A stretch of 64,000 nt of DNA from Corythoichthys intestinalis (GCF_030265065.1 NC_080406.1:2301501-2365500); one strand, 5' to 3'. Counted from the stretch's first letter, positions 11,001 through 22,500 are shown. The notes: generated by a model from the letters alone, not told the origin. Made by a program: numbers and translations.

Positions 11001-12702
11001 CTCCGTGAGTCCGTCTTTTTCAGACTTTTATCGCGTCAGTCAACCAACATCGCAACGCATAGTAACGCACGCCTTTCCCGCCTCTGTAACGGTAATGGCG
11101 TTGCCAAGATGAGAAAAGTAATTAATTAGATTACTCACTACTGAAGAAAATAACGCCGTTATTAACAACACTGGTTGTCAGTAACATGGGGGATGGCGTG
11201 GCTCGGTGGTAGAGTTCCCCCAACCCAGAGGTTGTGGGTTCGATTCTCTGCCCTGATGAACTCGTCTAAGTATCCTTGAGCAAGATACTGAACCCCACAT
11301 TGCTCCTGGTGCTGCGTCACCAGTAGGTAGATGGAGATGTAGTGTAAAGCGCTTTGAGCGCCTTGAAAGGTGGAAAAGCGCTATAGAAGTGTGTGTTTTT
11401 TGTGCTCAATGTATTTATTCAGATTTAGCATTGGAAAGAGATACATATAAGACATGTTTTTTTTTCACTTTCCCCCCCCAAAGTGATTTAAAAAATGTAT
11501 ATAAATAAATGCTTTTTAAGCACTTCAAATGTCATAATTTTTATCAATTTTAAACATAACTGTCCAACCAAATCATTTTTGAACAGGAATAAAGTACTCT
11601 AGTAGAAAAATGCTTGGCTTTATTAAATGTTTCTGTTTATCTACCTTAGCTGTGACTCTTGGAGTGACATGTAGAAATTTCAAACTCCTCATGATCACTT
11701 CTGGCATTTATTTTATGTGTCTCCAACGTCTCCACACACACACATTCATTCCAGCGCGGCTTCCTTGCAGAAACTGTTTAGCAAGTTAAATGATGACTGA
11801 CACATTGCTCTGCTTTGAAGTCCCCTTCTTTGGCAAGATCTAAGACAACGGGCATCGTTAACTTTAATAAGCAAGTGCTACAGTGACTGTGAGGAACAAA
11901 GGGCTGGGAGAGGGAGGGTGTGAGGCTGTGCGCAGAGTAGAAAGCACAGCGTATGTGGATAAAAAAAACAAAAAACTATCGCACGTGCTTGCGATGGGAC
12001 TACCACGCACATCGCGATGGCAATGTTTAAACGATATATCGTTCAGGCTTAGCGCACACAGCCTCACATTGCACACAAACAAAGGCCCAAACGGGACTGC
12101 ACATGGCAAAAAACGATTATCGAATTCGTTGGCACCTAATTTATTGAATGATTTTAGTGGATTATTTGTTGGGAGCTTAGATTCCAGGCGCACAATAACG
12201 AGGATCTCACAATATGGTGATACAACAATTATCAATACATGGGTCTAGGATATTCTACCAAACAACTAATAAACAACTGTGAATTGGAATGTGTTTATCA
12301 CTCACGGATGTTTTTTCTTAGTAAGCCCCAGCGACTATTTTGTCCTTGGCATATTGCTACCGGGAAATAACACACTTGAATTCTTGAACGGGTCTGAGAA
12401 ATGTTGATAACAGACCTTGAAGGCTCCGGGAGTGATGAAGGAGATGTTGTTGTGGTCCAGGGAGAGGGACTTGAGCGAAGGCAGAGTACCGAAGGCCCTT
12501 TCCGACAGGAATTTGAGTCGGTTCTTGTCCAGGTTGATGGCAGAGGCCTCGCACGGGAACTCTTTGGGAAGCTCGGCCAGGCCGGAGCGGTCGCACAGCA
12601 CGCTGCAGCTCTTCTCTTGCGTGCAGGAACAGGACTGCGGACAGGCCCGAGCGCAGGCCCAGCGGGCCAGGGCCGAGCAAGGCAGCAGGCACAGCACAGA
12701 GA
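4219..12702 (-). CDS. nyx: nyctalopin (three coding exons seen; start exon not resolved)
   Basis: Nyctalopin is a secreted or membrane-anchored leucine-rich-repeat (LRR) protein at the dendritic tips of retinal ON-bipolar cells; in mammals it helps place the TRPM1/mGluR6 signalling complex, and its loss causes stationary night blindness. The joined exons (12416-12702, 9667-9971, 4219-5017) read a hydrophobic leader, a cysteine-rich N-terminal cap ([11 protein letters not shown], then [11 protein letters not shown]), a run of LRRs, the C-terminal cap [15 protein letters not shown] with later PCAS and GTCV cysteines, and a hydrophobic tail. Stretches such as [38 protein letters not shown] and [11 protein letters not shown] match human NYX as I remember it. 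About 460 residues are visible against 481 in human. Junction phases agree. The leader may begin in an upstream exon spliced at 12702, or at an in-frame ATG at 12728-12730. The C-terminal tail is short; GPI or transmembrane anchoring cannot be decided by eye. Confidence 0.92.
5075..5113. repeat. (C)n(CA)n microsatellite
   Basis: A run of about 14 C is followed by about 12 CA repeats, 60 bp inside nyx intron 2. It is ordinary simple sequence. Confidence 0.95.
5281..6143 (+). mobile_element. composite inverted-repeat element (ttaccgtaattttcgg ends), copy 1
   Basis: Terminal inverted repeats (cggactataagcc at the left, ggcttatagtcc-like at the right, ending attacggtaa) enclose 863 bp. Inside lies a second inverted-repeat unit with ends like aaaactttatttgacagcgg. 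No coding region. Same layout at 16994-17800 (reversed) and 34962-35816. Confidence 0.85.
6144..9640. repeat. A-rich, T-poor satellite-like tract filling nyx intron 2
   Basis: About 3.5 kb is dominated by words such as aaaactgcaaaaac, gtgaaaac and aaaaaaccac. Longer units recur: a block holding catgtccgatccatttgaag and gactctgaaaaaagcctaaa appears near 8030-8150, 8580-8700 and 9240-9350, with older versions at 6540-6670 and 7340-7400; cctcccgctatgaaaaaa recurs near 8271, 8922 and 9583. On the nyx strand the tract is U-rich. The long Phe-rich minus-strand frames here are composition artefacts. Confidence 0.8.
9667..9971 (-). CDS. nyx: nyx exon 2 (middle LRRs)
   Basis: The acceptor AG is at 9973-9972 and the donor GTAAGT starts at 9666. 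The exon reads [20 protein letters not shown] through [26 protein letters not shown], matching the nyctalopin LRRs that in human read HARTFAAL...LTHAHLERGRIEAVA. It is 305 bp (101 codons plus two bases) and joins in frame to both neighbours. Confidence 0.93.
10211..11173. mobile_element. hAT-type element (cagtgttgttaat ends), copy 1
   Basis: Ends cagtgttgttaatctt and attaacaacactg are inverted, and both flanks read gttgtcag (10203-10210 and 11174-11181), an exact 8-bp duplication. The 963-bp body has no transposase. Its interior (10538-10915) is shared with the element families at 39491 and 62005, and a shorter part of it (around ctgctttaagatgg) with 52129. Confidence 0.92.
11186..11394 (+). 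mobile_element. tRNA-derived SINE with LINE-like tail
   Basis: An A-box-like tggctcggtggt (11199-11210) and B box ggttcgattct (11237-11247) form an internal pol III promoter. They are followed by cttgagcaagatactgaacc and the tail aaagcgctatagaagtg, a typical fish SINE layout with an L2/CR1-like 3' end. It abuts the hAT element at 10211-11173. Confidence 0.82.
11870..12250. repeat. remnant of the BED-finger hAT family and another small repeat
   Basis: Positions 11975-12052 (tatcgcacgtgcttgcgatg ... ttaaacgatatatcgttcag) match one end of the elements at 53497 and 55107. The following cgattatcgaattcgttggc stretch looks like a further dispersed repeat. Open frames here on both strands are not genes. 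Confidence 0.65.
12416..12702 (-). CDS. nyx: nyx first recognised coding exon (leader, N-cap, first LRRs)
   Basis: The donor GT is at 12415-12414 after TTC AAG. The exon encodes the end of the signal peptide ([14 protein letters not shown]), the cysteine N-cap and the first LRRs ending FITPGAFK. The upstream edge is uncertain: a CAG acceptor at 12705-12703 suits the position where the leader should begin, but the frame stays open to an ATG at 12728-12730, which would give a leader starting MIEHRFQSS. Confidence 0.85.
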
Positions 12703-12730
12703 CTGAGGATTGAAACCGGTGCTCAATCAA

Positions 12731-13015
12731 ATATTGTGCGTACCAAGAGGATTTTTAGGTATGTATAGACAGAGTTGGTCCTTCACTAAATTTTGTGCTA
12801 GCTAGCGATGGGACAATATGCTTGAACTTGTGATATACCTCGATATGCCAGGGTCACAAAAGGATTTGAATAATCGAGTATAATTGAATTATTTACATTT
12901 AATGCGTTGCAGAATAAATTTTAGGCTATGCTAAACAAACAAGTGTGAGCCCATGCGTGAGGAGTTTGGAGTTTAATCAAGGGAACAGCATGCAAATAAA
13001 GTAGTATTTAAATGC
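12731..13015. other. stretch upstream of nyx exon, no gene seen
   Basis: The DNA is AT-rich with a degenerate inverted-repeat fragment near 12790-12890 (gatatacctcgatatgcc). It could contain the missing nyx first exon, but I could not identify a leader-coding exon with confidence. Confidence 0.4.
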
Positions 13016-14626
13016 ATACTTGATACACTACCGATTTTGCTGGTTTTCCCACTTGCAAGCCATGTAGAGGTCTGTAATTTGTATCATAAGTTCTCTTCAA
13101 CTGTGAGGGACGGAATCTAATACAAAAAGAAAATCTATATCCAGAAAATCTATATAATAATTTATATAGATTTTTATAAAAATCTATATAATTACTAAAT
13201 AATAAATGTGTATTTAACTGCATGAAATAAGTATTTGATACATTACCAACTAGTAAATATTTCAGCTCTTAGTTCTTTTTTAAGAACCCTTCCTGTTCTC
13301 CACTCATTACCGGGAGAAACTGCACCTGTTTGAACTTGTTACCTGTATAAAAGACACCTGTTCACATGCTTAAACAAACAAACTCCAACCTCTCCACAAT
13401 GGCCAAGACCAAAGAGCTGTGTAAGGACATCAGGGATAAAAAATTAGACCTGCACAAGGCTGGGATGGGCTAAAGGAAAATAAGCAAGCAGCTTGGTGAA
13501 AAGGTAACAACTGTTGGAGCGATTATTAGAAAATGGAAGAAGTTCAAGTTGACATTAAATCTGCCTCGTTCTGGGGCTCCATGCAAGATCTCACCTCGTG
13601 GGGCATCACTGATCATGAGGAAGGTGAGGGGTCAGCCCAGAACTACACGGCAGGACCTGGTCAATGACCTGAAGAGAGCTGGAACCACAGTCTCGAAGAA
13701 AACCATGGGAAACACATTACGCCGTCATGGATTAAAACCCTACAGCGTACGCAAGGTCCCGCTGCTGAAGCCAGTGCATATCCAGACACGTCTGAAGTTT
13801 ACCACTGACCATCTGGATGATCCAGAGGAGAAGTGGGAGAAGGTCATGTGGTCGGATGAGACCAAAATGGAACTTTTTGGTCTAAACTCAGCTCGTCGTG
13901 TTTGGAGGGAAAAAAAGGATGAGTACAACCCCAAGAACACCATCCCAACTGTGAAACATGGAGGAGGAACATCATTTTTTTGGGGTTGCGTCTCTGCCAA
14001 GGCTACAGTACGACTGCACTGTATTGAGGGGAGGATGGATGGGGCTATGTATCGCCAGATCTTGGCTGACAACCTCCTTCCTTCAGTGAGAGCCCTGAAG
14101 ATGGGTCTTCCAGCATGACAACGACCCAAAGCACACAGCCAAGGCAACTAAAGAGTGGCTCCGTAAGAAGCATCTTAAGGTCCTGGAGTGGCCTCGCCAG
14201 TCACCAGACCTGAACCCGATAGAAAATCAATGGAGGGAACTGAAAGTCCGTGTTGCCCGGCAGCAGCCCTGAAACCTGAAGGCTCTGGAGAAGATCTGCA
14301 TGGAGGAGTGGGCCAAAATCCCTGCTGCAGTGTGTGCAAACCTTGTCAAGGACTACAGGAAACGTTTGGTATCTGTAATAGCAAACAAAGGTTTCTGTAC
14401 CAAATATTAAGTTCGATTTTTGTGACGTATCAAATACTTATTTCATGCAATTAAATGCAAATTTATTATTTCAAAATCATACAACGTGATTTTCTGTTTT
14501 TTTGTATTAGATTCCGTCCCACACAGTTGAAGAGAACTTATGATACAAATTACAGACCTCTACATGCTTTGCAAGTGGGAAAACCAGCAAAATCGGCAGT
14601 GTATCAAATACTTGTTCTCCCCACTG
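13016..14626 (+). mobile_element. Tc1-like DNA transposon
   Basis: Inverted repeats of about 210 bp, roughly 13016-13230 and 14415-14626, share ttgctggttttcccacttgc, gaggtctgtaatttgtatca and gaatctaatacaaaaa in opposite orientation. The right end reads ttctccccactg followed by TA, the usual Tc1/mariner target. The outermost ~15 bases of the left repeat appear lost. The inside carries one transposase relic. The sequence resembles the widespread fish/lamprey Tc1 family as I recall it. Confidence 0.92.
13399..14410 (+). pseudogene. Tc1-like transposase, disrupted
   Basis: The frame starts [15 protein letters not shown], with a helix-turn-helix region ([20 protein letters not shown]) after an in-frame stop at GMG*. 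The catalytic part includes [12 protein letters not shown] and [16 protein letters not shown] short deletion before [10 protein letters not shown] shifts frame, and another stop follows VARQQP. The end reads [11 protein letters not shown]. Intact relatives are about 340 residues. The DDE-type catalytic residues remain readable, but the protein cannot be made as one chain. Confidence 0.92.
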
Positions 14627-15450
14627 TAAGGCAGAAAACACAGAAAAGACTGAAAAAGCAGTTTCTGCTCTGGCACTCCTCTTTAAAAGAAACTGCTGTA
14701 TTTTAAGACAAAAAAACTATTGCGTTTGACAGAACAATGTGTCTACATCCTGCCATAGCAGATTCATGGCATATTAAGCCCCCGAACTATTTTTAATTTG
14801 TCCGTTTTACCCTTGAAACCCCCGTTTACAGACATCGCACAACCGCTTTTGTTTCAACCTAGCCATAAAAAGAATATTCAATATGTCTGTCATTTTATCT
14901 TAGAATTATTAATGGATGTCTAACAATTTGTTTGAAAAAAAAAAAACTTTAAAAAATTATTCACTCGCATATTTTAAATTTTTAAACACATGACGTCACA
15001 ATGAAAAAAATGGCATCTGTAAATAAGTCATGGATATCTACATCATAACTATCGCTTAATTTTATTTTTTTGTTACTATCGCTTTTTCCCCGATATGTTA
15101 GATAATCAATTCAAAAAAAGAAAAATTGGAAAAAAAAAAAAGTTTATAAGGGTAAATATATGAAAAAGAAAATCTCGACCACTCCTTGATGTCTGCTTGA
15201 TTGATTGTCTTGATAATGCACCGTGACCCTTGTTATATTAACATGTTTCACCCATAAAATCCCCCTAAAATCCGGTTTTGCCGTTTATTTTTTTTAATGC
15301 CCTCCTGTGCCAAATTTTTCTTCCCCCAGAAAATTGAGATTTTAAGCTTTCCAATGATGTATCACACGTGCATATTGAACAATTTTGAAATTTGGCCAAA
15401 TTGGGGGTCTCAAAGCGGAACTTCAAGTCACCTGGGTGTTTTCCGCCATA
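14627..15450. mobile_element. inverted-repeat element (tatggcggaaaac ends), copy 1
   Basis: Left end taaggcagaaaacac and right end gtgttttccgccata are inverted. The body matches 57136-57752 (aaaaagcagtttctgctc; gatgtatcacacgtgcat). The Tc1 right end abuts it at TA. No coding region. Confidence 0.72.
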
Positions 15451-16503
15451 TTTCTTTTTTTTTTTTTTTTTTTTTTAAGGAAATTTTTTTTTAATTATAG
15501 TCACGTGTATTTGCATTTTTAAGTGTTTCTAATATTGGCTTTGGCTAAGAATTTGCTTTTGGTACATTCCTAATTTCTTCTGTGATGAAAAAAATTAAAA
15601 GACGAATTTAAAAAAATAGACCAAAAAACCAAACCTTGAAAGCATTTCGTTCCAAATCCTCATATTTAAGAAATACATTTTTTTGGTTTAACTAACCAGT
15701 GAACGTGATGACCGTCATTACTGTTGTCTGTCATCGAGGACATTCCAGGATTAACGCAGTTCTGTAACGACACACACACACAAAAAGAAACAACAACAAT
15801 CCAGCAAAACAAATAAAATCCCAACAAAAGTTATGCACTATTCCTACTCTAGAAACAAAAATTGACATCAGTAAGACTTGAAATTTTATCCAGGAGGGAG
15901 AAAGGGTTACCTGTAGATCTTCCCAGATGGTTCCATCCATGTGTAGGATAACACCAAAAAACAATTCAAAGTCATACTCCAAACACTCATGCTATTTGCT
16001 TCCTCAGTTCTGCCAGGCTCAACCACAATTTCCCTGTGAAAATCAGAATTTTCAGCCTCAGGCTCGTGTAATGCGTTCCTACAGATACACACAAACGCAC
16101 ACACCGGGTAAAAATCCATCTCTTAATGGCAGGCAAATCCCCCTTGATGTTCCGACGCGTGGAGATGGAGATGGGAGGTCGGCAGCGGGATTATCCAAGT
16201 AAGCGGACGGGGCAGAGCGTTAACTTGGGAACACGTGTACGCACACGCACGCACACACACACAAAAGGGTGGTTTCAACTGGGAAGGTTGGCATCAGGGG
16301 CATCAATAGGTTTTGAGAACATGGGGGGGCTTAGCCCCAGGAGATGCGCAGGCTGTAAGTGAACGTAGCATGCAAGCACAAAACTTCACAAACATCTAAC
16401 AAAGACTGATAATTTATTAATTTTTATTATGATTGGTGTTTGTCTTTTAATACAGTAGAACAACAGGAAAAATGGCTACAATTGCAAGTTACTTGGTAGC
16501 AGA
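15451..16503. other. stretch without recognised gene
   Basis: Contains a poly-T run near 15455-15476, short CA-type repeats near 15770 and 16230-16262, and otherwise single-copy-looking AT-rich DNA. The small open frames show no known domain. Confidence 0.4.
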
Positions 16504-16625
16504 GGTGGGTAGAGTAGGCTAGCCAAACATTTTACTCGAGAGTAGCGTTACTTCTAAATTATATCACTCAAGTAGAAGTAGTCATTTGAAAATTTACTCA
16601 AGTGCAAGTAAAAAAAAAAAAAAAA
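16504..16625. repeat. fragment of acttttactcaagta-type repeat
   Basis: The words gaggtgggtagagtaggct and actcaagtgcaagtaaaa are the usual end of a fish inverted-repeat family, related to the edges at 1-80 and 3885-4005. A poly-A run follows. Confidence 0.5.
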
Positions 16626-16731
16626 GTATTCATTGAAAAGAATAGACATAACAAGTAACATTGTGAGCTGCTGCTTACAATGTCAGACTTTTTTAAAATA
16701 ATGTTTTTTTCAGGAATTCATCTATATGAAC

Positions 16732-16860
16732 TAGGGCTGTCAAACGATTAAAATTTTTAATCGAGTTAATTACAGCTTAAAAATGAATTAATCGTAATTA
16801 ATCGCAATTCAAACCATCTATAAAATACGCCATGTTTTTCTGTAAATTATTGTTGGAATC
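16732..16860. mobile_element. hAT-type element (tagggctgtcaaa ends), truncated copy 2
   Basis: Only the first ~128 bp of the family is present (tagggctgtcaaacgatt to ttattgttggaat). It then breaks into an unrelated repeat starting cagtcaatcaatcaaattt. Confidence 0.8.
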
Positions 16861-18000
16861 AGTCAATCAATCAAATTTATATATATAGCCCTTTACAAAA
16901 CCCAAAAGGCCCTCAAAGTGCTTTACAACAAAACATGGCTCAAGATTAAAAAAAAAGGCAAGAAAATATTATACAATGAGATTAAAAGATAAATACCCTA
17001 ATTTTCGCACTATCAGGCGCACCTGACTATAAGCCTCCACCCACCAAATTTGACACAACAATGGCATTTGTTCATAGATAAGCTGCACTGGACTATAAGC
17101 CGCAGCTGTCCTCACTGTATTTTAAGTGTCTGTCATAAGACCAAATGAACCACCATGATGTTCATTGCTTCAAGAAGCTTCATTTGGCCATCACTCCTCC
17201 CTTGGGGGACACAGTCCACCTCTGCTGCCACCTGCTGTCAACAGTGTTGTTGTCCAACACGCCTCCTAGCATGCATTGCAGTGCTACAGATGTAAACAAC
17301 AATCAGAATTCATGTTCTGTGCTAATTATTTCTTCAGTTACTGTTCCAGTTGTTTCATTAATTGCTAGCCATGGTATTTGGTAACACTTAATTTGACAGG
17401 GGTGCCACATGACTGTCATTAGACAATCATAATCATGATATGACACTCTCATGAGCATTAATGAATGCTCATAACAGATGTCATTTAGTGTTATCCGGCA
17501 AATTATCTCACTTTTGAATGGATGTAAAAGGTCCAAGCTGGACATAAATGGAGTCAGTGAAATAATTTGCTGGATGACACTTAATAACATCTGTCATAGG
17601 CATTCAGTAATGCCCATGATAGTGTATTGTATTGTCATAATTATGACGGTCTTATGACAGTCTTATGACGCCGCTGTGAAAAAAAGTGATACCTACCTAT
17701 TAACCCATATACATCAACAAATAAGCCGCACTGGACTATAAACCGCAGGATTCAAAATGAAGGAAAAAAGTAGCGGCTTATAGTCCGAAAATTACGGTAA
17801 ATAAATAAATAAATAAAACAAAGACAGCGCATCGAGATAGAAGTCCAGCAAATAAAAAAATAAAACCGATAAAGTCCAATGACATTAAAAAACCCTTAAG
17901 CAAATAAAACCAGGCTATCCTAATCTGTGTAAAAGGAGAGTCTAAAAAGGTGTCTTTTTAGCCGAGACTTAAAAAGACATCGATCCATGATGGTGCGGAT
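16861..18000. repeat. LINE-tail-like repeat interrupted by a composite element
   Basis: The sequence tatatatagccctttacaaa and caaagtgctttacaacaaaa is the 3'-tail style of fish LINEs and SINEs. It resumes after the element at 16994-17800 with acaaagacagcgcatcgaga. No reverse transcriptase frame is visible. Confidence 0.5.
16994..17800 (-). mobile_element. composite inverted-repeat element, copy 2 (reversed)
   Basis: Reads in reverse relative to the copy at 5281: it starts taccctaattttcgcactat and ends tagtccgaaaattacggtaa. The inner unit is at about 17380-17685. It carries the same internal blocks (gcatgcattgcagtgctaca), so the composite moved as one piece. Confidence 0.85.
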
Positions 18001-18419
18001 TTCGGGGGTGTAAGATCTGCTTTAATGCTTTTGCACACTAACAGTATTTACAATAATTAAACCAATTATGTGTTTAAAACTAGGTGTTATGATTATGTTT
18101 TCTCATGTAACAGTCTATTCGCTTGTGCTTTAGTGTTTACGCAATGAAAAGAGTAAGGTTTCTGTTTTCAGTAAACGTCACCATAATGTTTCATTCTGGT
18201 TTCTGTTCTCAGTAAATGATACCATAGCAGCTAAACGAAACTCACGCATGTGCAATGAATGCTCTCCCACTTGTCAATAAAAGACGCGGCCCCCAGGAAG
18301 GAGGCTGAGATGGGCTTGTTTTGAGCAGACGTGCTGCGCTGTCAACCTTCTCCCTGGTGGCCATCAGTGTTAAATTTATCTACGTCTTAACCTATCTTCT
18401 TTTTTCCTTTCCTTGCAAC

Positions 18420-18890
18420 AGCAATTTTGAGATCTCTCCATGGTGTTCAATATGATTTAGATCCGGATTAATCAATGGCCACCCACCTCATATTTTTTCA
18501 GCACTTTGTCTCCAACCATTTCTTGGTGCCATTTGATGTATTTCTGGGGTCATTGTCCTGTTGGATCACCCATGACCTCTGACGCAGACCTAGTTTTCTG
18601 ACACCACATCCTACATTGCGGCCCGCAACATTTTGATAGTCTCCATATTTCATGACTCCATGCACACTGTCAAGTCACCCAGTGCAAGAGGCAGCAAAAC
18701 TACCCAAAAACATCATTGGACCGGCACCATGTTTGACAATAAGCACTATGTTCTTTTCTTTATAGGCATCATTGTTTCTCCATGAAATATGGTGCCTATC
18801 AAAATATTTTGGGCCTGTCATGGGTGTTCCAACAGGACATTGACCCAAAACATACCTCAAAAAACACCATGAAATGGTTGGTGAAGGGAA
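18420..18890 (-). pseudogene. old Tc1-like transposase relic with an inverted piece
   Basis: On the minus strand 18800-18420 reads NIVLIVKHGAGPMMFLGSFA and then WVIQQDNDPRNTSNGTKKWL, the C-terminal half of a Tc1 transposase with several stops. On the plus strand 18818-18890 reads VFQQDIDPKHTSKNTMKWL, the same protein segment in opposite orientation. Either two fragments lie head to head or part was inverted. Terminal repeats were not found. Confidence 0.75.
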
Positions 18891-19046
18891 TAGTTAGCTT
18901 TCTCGCACACACCATATAACTGTTTGCATTACTCTAACACACGTAATATAATCAATCAGGGAATAGTATCATTTCTCATATTTACTGTAGGACTGTTTGT
19001 ATTACTCTAACACACCTAATATAAAATAAATTGCACTTACACCATA

Positions 19047-19530
19047 TGTTCTGCCTTTTGGTGAGTTTTGTAGAAGGCTTTTTTGTGCTGTCCAGCAGCG
19101 AACTCTAGTGGTCGCCTCGCGACATGGTTTTTTGTTTTTCTAGCCAATTCAATATGGCTGCACGACGTCTCTGGCTGAAGCCTAAGTTGCAACGTTGTGC
19201 TCACATGATCCTTGGACAAGATTTGTCCGTAAGTATGGATGTTGTGGATAATGTACATATTATGTTGGTAAGAGAAATGTTATGTTTTTTGTATGGAACA
19301 CTTTTTGTTTATGTTTAGTGAACTAGTCTGGCGTGCTAAGCTAACGTTGTAGCTAATGCTATGCTTGTATACTTTTTTTGTAGTTTTACGACGGTCCGGA
19401 GAGGACAATGGTTTAAGGCCATTCCATTAATAAATCAGATAAAACCAAAGGAAGAAGTCTGTTTATTAAAGCGTCGTTCACTAGCCGTCTAGCTTGGAAA
19501 AAAGTAGACGCTTCCGAGTGAGGACAGCAT
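19047..19530 (+). repeat. left LTR of BEL/Pao element
   Basis: Begins tgttctgccttttgg and ends gaggacagcat. Contains attaataaatcag, a possible polyadenylation signal, near 19425-19440. A diverged solo copy in reverse orientation lies at 28492-28944. Confidence 0.93.
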
Positions 19531-19580
19531 AGTAAAAGGACATCAGCGCGGCGGGATCAACTACGACGCAACACACAACA

Positions 19581-22500
19581 ATGAGCCTACGGTCAGAAAA
19601 ACACCTGGATTCTACAGACGAAGGAGCAACGCCAAGGCAACAACAAAGACAAGTGGAAAACAGAGACTATGCAGACAATACAGAGAACATGGATAACGCA
19701 AGCAATGCAGACTCACAGGTCAGGTCTATACGCACGCATACATCCAAGAGTTCATCTACTAGTTCATCTACTAGTTCTGCAGCACTAAAGGCGCGAGCAA
19801 AAGCAGTAGCCGCACGTGCACAGTTGGCATATTCAGAAAAAGAAGCTACCATGATGAAGCAAAAATCTGAGCTTGAAGCCAATCTACACGTCTTAAGTTG
19901 TCAAAAGGCAGTTGCAGCCGCAGAAGCAGAGGCTGCTGTTTATGAAGAAGAAGAAGAAAGTTTCACAAAATCTGAAGTAAGACATTCAATTGTAGGACAA
20001 CCTGCCAATCCAATGCAACGTACAGCAGAGTTTGTTCAAAGCCATCCAGACAGCTACTATGAAAGATTTTTATCGAAAATGGATCCACTCGCCAGCCACA
20101 AAGCAGCACGTGAGCAATGTGAAATGGCGATGAACACAGAAATAGATGAGAGAAATTTTTACAGTGAGAAAAAACCTGACATCAAAGTGGAGCAGCAAAC
20201 ACAAGAGAGAGAAGAACGCAGTCCACCCAAACTGTACCCGTATGACACTCTTCCAACTCCGGCAGAGACGCAGGGAAAACAGGACATCACATGTTACCTG
20301 AGACGGAGAGAAATGTTGAGTACTGGACTTTTACAGTTTGATGATCTCCCAGAGAACTACTGGGCATGGAAGGCGTCATTCCAAAATGCCATTAAGGACT
20401 TGAGATTAACAGCCCAAGAAGAAATAGATTTAATGATAAAGTGGCTTGGAAATGAGTCTCGCCAGCAAGCTAAAAGAATCCGATCAGTTCATGTCTTCAA
20501 TCCAACAGCTGCACTTCATCTTTTGTGGGAACGACTGGAGGAATGCTACGGGTCACCTGAAGTCATGGAAAATGCATTGCTAAAAAAGATTGAACAGTTT
20601 CCCAAACTTAACAACAGGGACAACACAAAGTTACGAGAGCTAGGTGACATTCTACAAGAAATTGAATGTGCCAAGGACGGAGGATACTTACCAGGCCTAT
20701 CGTATTTGGACACGTCTCGAGGAGTCAACCCCATCGTGGACAAGCTACCTTACGGGCTTCAAGACAAGTGGATCGCTACAGGAGCGAAGTACAAAGAAGA
20801 ACACAAAGTCGTCTTTCCACCTTTTAGTGTCTTTTCAAAATTTGTGAGACAACAAGCAAAAATAAGAAATGACCCAAGCTTCGTCATCACATCTCCTATC
20901 AACACAAGCTTCAAAAAGGAAAAAAGCTTCAAAAGTGATAACAGGCGAGTGGTTTCCGTGCACAAAACAGACATTCCAACTGACACCAGTACAGCTCAAA
21001 AATGTTTTAGTAAGCCAGCAGAAAGTCCGGACAAGCTATGTCCATTACATAAGAAACCTCACCCGCTTACAAAGTGCAAAACCTTTAGAGCCAAGCCCAT
21101 TGATGAACGCAAGTCATTCTTGAAAGACAACAGAATTTGTTTTAAATGTTGTAGCTCAACTCAGCATTTAGCGAAAGACTGTAATATGCAAATTAGGTGC
21201 ATGGAATGTGGCAGCGAAAGACATTTGACAGCGCTACATCCAGGTCCACTTCCTGCTCCAGAGGAAAGTTCTGAAGTTGAGAAAGGTGATGGCGGGGAGA
21301 CACACGAAGATGTAAGTGTCTCAGTTGTTTCTAAATGCACTGAAGTATGTGGTGATGCAAACAGCACACTTTCATGCTCAAAAATAAGCCCTGTAATAGT
21401 GTACCCAAAGGGTGAGCGAGATCAAGCAGTAAAGCTATATGCTGTACTTGATGAACAAAGCAACAAGTCGCTTGTCAAGTCTCAGTTTTTCGAGCTCTTC
21501 AACATAGAGACACGCTCGGACACTTATAAGCTTAGAACATGCTCAGGCCTGTCAGATAATGTCGGCAGAACAGCATCAAACTTCATGATTGAGTCAGTGG
21601 ATGGTAGAGTAAAGCTCCCACTCCCAAACCTAATTGAATGTGACATGATTCCTGACGATAGAAGAGAGATCCCATCTTCACAGGTTGCTATGCAGTACCC
21701 TCACCTGCAAAGGATAGCAAACAAAATACCTCCGGTAGAAGAAAAAGTACCAATCCTATTGCTCTTGGGACGTGACATTATCCAGTTACACAAAGTTCGA
21801 GAGAGGATTAATGGACCGCGTAGTACCCCCTATGCACAACGTTTAGACTTGGGTTGGGTTATAGTTGGTGAAACCTGCCTGGGTAAGACGCACAAACCTC
21901 CAAACGTGAACGTCCTCAAAACGAACGTTCTTCAGAATGGCCGTGCTTCTTACTTCAGCCCATGTCCTAACACCTTTCAAATCAAAGAGTCGAATGGTTT
22001 TAGTAGCCAGTCAAACACTAAACCAACTTCCCAAAACGAACGTAAAAATACAAACACGGATCAGCTGGGACAAACTGTTTTTGAGAGAACCAAAGATGAC
22101 GACAAACCGGCACTCTCAATAGAAGACAAATATTTTCTTGACATTATGGAAAAAGAAGTATATCAAAATGAAGATAACAGCTGGGTGGCGCCATTGCCAT
22201 TCCAATCTCCAAGACCAAAGCTTCCAAGTAACAAGGAGCAAGCACTCAAACGTCTCCAGTCACTCAGAAAAACACTGGACCGAAATCCTGAAATGAAAAA
22301 ACAATACGTGGAGTTTATTCAAAACATGCTGGACAACGACCATGCGGAGATCGCTCCAATTTTGGACTCAAACAAAGAACATTGGTACTTACCATCATTT
22401 GGTGTGTATCATCCTCAAAAACCTAACCAATTAAGGGTAGTTTTTGATTCAAGTGCAGAGTTCGAAGGTCAGTCACTTAACAAAGTGTTACTAAGTGGAC

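Noticed and set aside
11186-11394. Possible tRNA gene
   Set aside because: A and B boxes are present, but there is no tRNA cloverleaf with acceptor stem, and the 3' part is a LINE-like tail, so it is a SINE.
11864-12248. Overlapping ~120-residue frames on both strands
   Set aside because: They lie across hAT-family remnants, match no domain, and share no frame with the BED-finger coding piece.
12298-12726. 142-residue minus frame and plus frames over the first nyx exon
   Set aside because: Alternative frames of the nyx exon; only the LRR-coding frame matches a family.
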